A stretch of DNA of 14,258 bases from Candidatus Cloacimonadota bacterium. GTDB lineage: Bacteria; Cloacimonadota; Cloacimonadia; Cloacimonadales; TCS61. The stretch covers positions 1-14,258 of the forward strand of contig JAGGWC010000113.1 in assembly GCA_021157645.1 (NCBI GenBank), in the 5' to 3' direction. Position numbers and translations under genes: made by a program. A model generated the notes under the pieces. The model was not told the DNA's origin. It saw nothing but the letters and a program-made list of their open reading frames with translations, and made no database searches. Below, in pieces: positions 12,929 to 14,258 of the stretch (position 1 is the stretch's first letter; the number at the start of each line of letters is the position of its first letter).

Positions 12929-14258
12929 ATGAATAATAAAATCAGAGTTCGGTTTGCACCAAGCCCAACCGGAAACCTGCATGTAGGAAGTTTAAGAACT
13001 GCATTGTACAATTATCTTTACGCAAAAAAAGTTGGTGGAAAATTTATACTTAGAATAGAAGATACAGATCAAACACGTTATGTGGATGGCGCAGTTGAAA
13101 ACCTTTTTATCACACTTAAAAAAATGGGATTAGAATATGATGAAGGTCCCGGGAAAAATGGAGAATTTGGTCCATATTACCAATCAGAAAGAACTGAAAT
13201 TTATAATAAATATGTTCAAGATTTATTAGATAAAGGAAAAGCATACAAGTGTTTTTGTACTTCTGAGATTTTAGATAAAATGCGCAAAGAACGTAAAGCA
13301 AATGGACTTGACACAAGATACGATGGTCGTTGTAGAAATTTGACTGAAAAAGAAATCAACACTCACTTAAAAAATGGAGATAAATATGTTGTTCGATTAA
13401 AAATTCCCCAAGAAGGTGAAATTACTTTTTATGATATAGTTCGGGACAAAGTAACTTTTCCCTGGAATATGATCGATGATCAAATTCTTGTTAAATCGGA
13501 TGGATTCCCTACCTATCATCTGGCAAATGTTATTGATGATCATTTGATGGAGATCTCTCATGTTATACGTGGTGAAGAATGGCTTTCAAGCGTTCCAAAA
13601 CATCTTTTCCTTTATGAAGCTTTTGGTTGGAAACCTCCAAAAATGTGTCATTTACCTCTACTTCTTAATCCTGATAAAAGCAAATTAAGTAAAAGACAGG
13701 GTGATGTTGCTGTTGAAGATTTCCTTAACAAAGGCTATCTGCCAGAGACATTAATAAATTTTGTTGCTCTGCTTGGCTGGCATGCACCGGGGAATGAAGA
13801 ATTCTATACATTATCAGAACTGGAAAAAGTATTTTCTCTTAAACGTATAAATAAATCTGGGTCAGTTTTTGATATAGAAAAACTCAACTGGATGAACGGT
13901 CAATACCTTCGTAATATAGACTTAAAATTAATTGGTGAATATGCTATAAAATATTTTAAAAAAGCCGGATATCATATTCCAAATGAGAAACATTATTTAG
14001 AACTGGTAAATATTGCTAGAAGCCGCATTCATAAATTGGATGAAGTAACTGAATTTGCAAAGCCATTCTTTAGTGAATTAAATTTTTCTGATGAGGATAA
14101 AATAATTTTAGAAACAGAAAGTTCACAAATTCTTTTCAAATTCTGGATTGATAACATCATAGATTCTCCTAAATTAGATGAAGAATTAATAAATGAGTTA
14201 TTGAGACGTTCGACACAAGAGTTAGAAATAAAAGGAAAAAATCTATATCCTCCCCTAA
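12929..14258 (+). CDS. gltX: Glutamyl-tRNA synthetase (GluRS), truncated by window end
   Basis: This class I synthetase charges tRNA-Glu with glutamate for translation. The visible 443 codons have no stop and end ELEIKGKNLYPPL, where GluRS proteins continue with R-x-A-L-T-G; the full length is usually 460-500. The N-terminus MNNKIRVRFAPSPTGNLHVG holds the HIGH-type motif (L17-H18-V19-G20). FILRIEDTDQTR follows. A zinc-knuckle region has C108 and C110 (CFC) and C135 (YDGRCRN), with Asn where E. coli has the fourth ligand His. DGFPTYHLANVIDDHLMEI, VIRGEEWLSS and PKHLFLYEAFGW are family signatures, and KLSKR (252-256) is the KMSKS loop. The C-terminal anticodon-binding domain begins near LINFVALLGWHAP. 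The start is ATG with SD GAGGAG five bases ahead. It is divergent from the lipoprotein. Whether it also misacylates tRNA-Gln cannot be read here. Confidence 0.97.
   Translation, partial: MNNKIRVRFAPSPTGNLHVGSLRTALYNYLYAKKVGGKFILRIEDTDQTRYVDGAVENLFITLKKMGLEYDEGPGKNGEFGPYYQSERTEIYNKYVQDLLDKGKAYKCFCTSEILDKMRKERKANGLDTRYDGRCRNLTEKEINTHLKNGDKYVVRLKIPQEGEITFYDIVRDKVTFPWNMIDDQILVKSDGFPTYHLANVIDDHLMEISHVIRGEEWLSSVPKHLFLYEAFGWKPPKMCHLPLLLNPDKSKLSKRQGDVAVEDFLNKGYLPETLINFVALLGWHAPGNEEFYTLSELEKVFSLKRINKSGSVFDIEKLNWMNGQYLRNIDLKLIGEYAIKYFKKAGYHIPNEKHYLELVNIARSRIHKLDEVTEFAKPFFSELNFSDEDKIILETESSQILFKFWIDNIIDSPKLDEELINELLRRSTQELEIKGKNLYPPL

Noticed and set aside
13116..13316. Minus-strand 66-codon frame in the gltX region
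   Set aside because: It lies entirely inside gltX, which shows full GluRS motifs on the plus strand.

Overview
The window is AT-rich (roughly one third G+C by eye), densely coded, and comes from a diderm bacterium. Evidence for an outer membrane is a LolCD-type lipoprotein exporter, a TamB-like giant, an Omp85/TamA-like barrel, a lipobox lipoprotein and the remnant of another beta-barrel protein. Isoprenoids are made by the MEP pathway (ispG). Shine-Dalgarno (SD) sites are canonical (AAGGAGG, GAGGAG), and TTG and GTG starts occur. The gene set and composition would suit a low-GC lineage of the FCB superphylum (Cloacimonadota-like), but that placement is a guess, because no rRNA or phylogenetic marker comparison was possible.

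Layout. (1) 1-5939, + strand: the last codons of an unidentified gene, then lolC-like permease, lolD ATPase and a 1314-residue tamB-like gene, tightly packed with TAATG junctions and so probably one operon for envelope assembly. (2) 5940-6419: a 480-nt gap holding a start-less 3' remnant of an outer-membrane barrel gene, then the probable ispG promoter. (3) 6420-9129: ispG overlapping a tamA-like Omp85 gene with signal peptide, three POTRA-like units and a barrel with an RGF motif. (4) 9130-9336: a gap with a nested palindromic, REP/MITE-like element. (5) 9337-11875: a compact operon of a NYN-domain/cold-shock-domain fusion protein, a Ppx/GppA-type phosphatase and a short DAHP synthase, closed by a very strong bidirectional terminator. 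(6) 11943-12767, - strand: an acidic lipoprotein of unknown function sharing that terminator. (7) 12929-14258, + strand: gltX, cut by the end of the window.

How the genes fit together. LolC/LolD release mature lipoproteins from the inner membrane, and the lipoprotein in region 6 is the kind of cargo they carry. TamB-like and TamA-like proteins would span the periplasm and serve outer-membrane protein or lipid delivery. The other genes are housekeeping: isoprenoid precursors, aromatic amino acids, phosphate/alarmone metabolism and tRNA charging. I saw no CRISPR array, phage, transposase, toxin-antitoxin pair, defence island or RNA gene. The points most worth a second look are the NYN-cold-shock fusion and its operon, the decayed barrel gene and the nested palindrome. 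I do not claim a new system.
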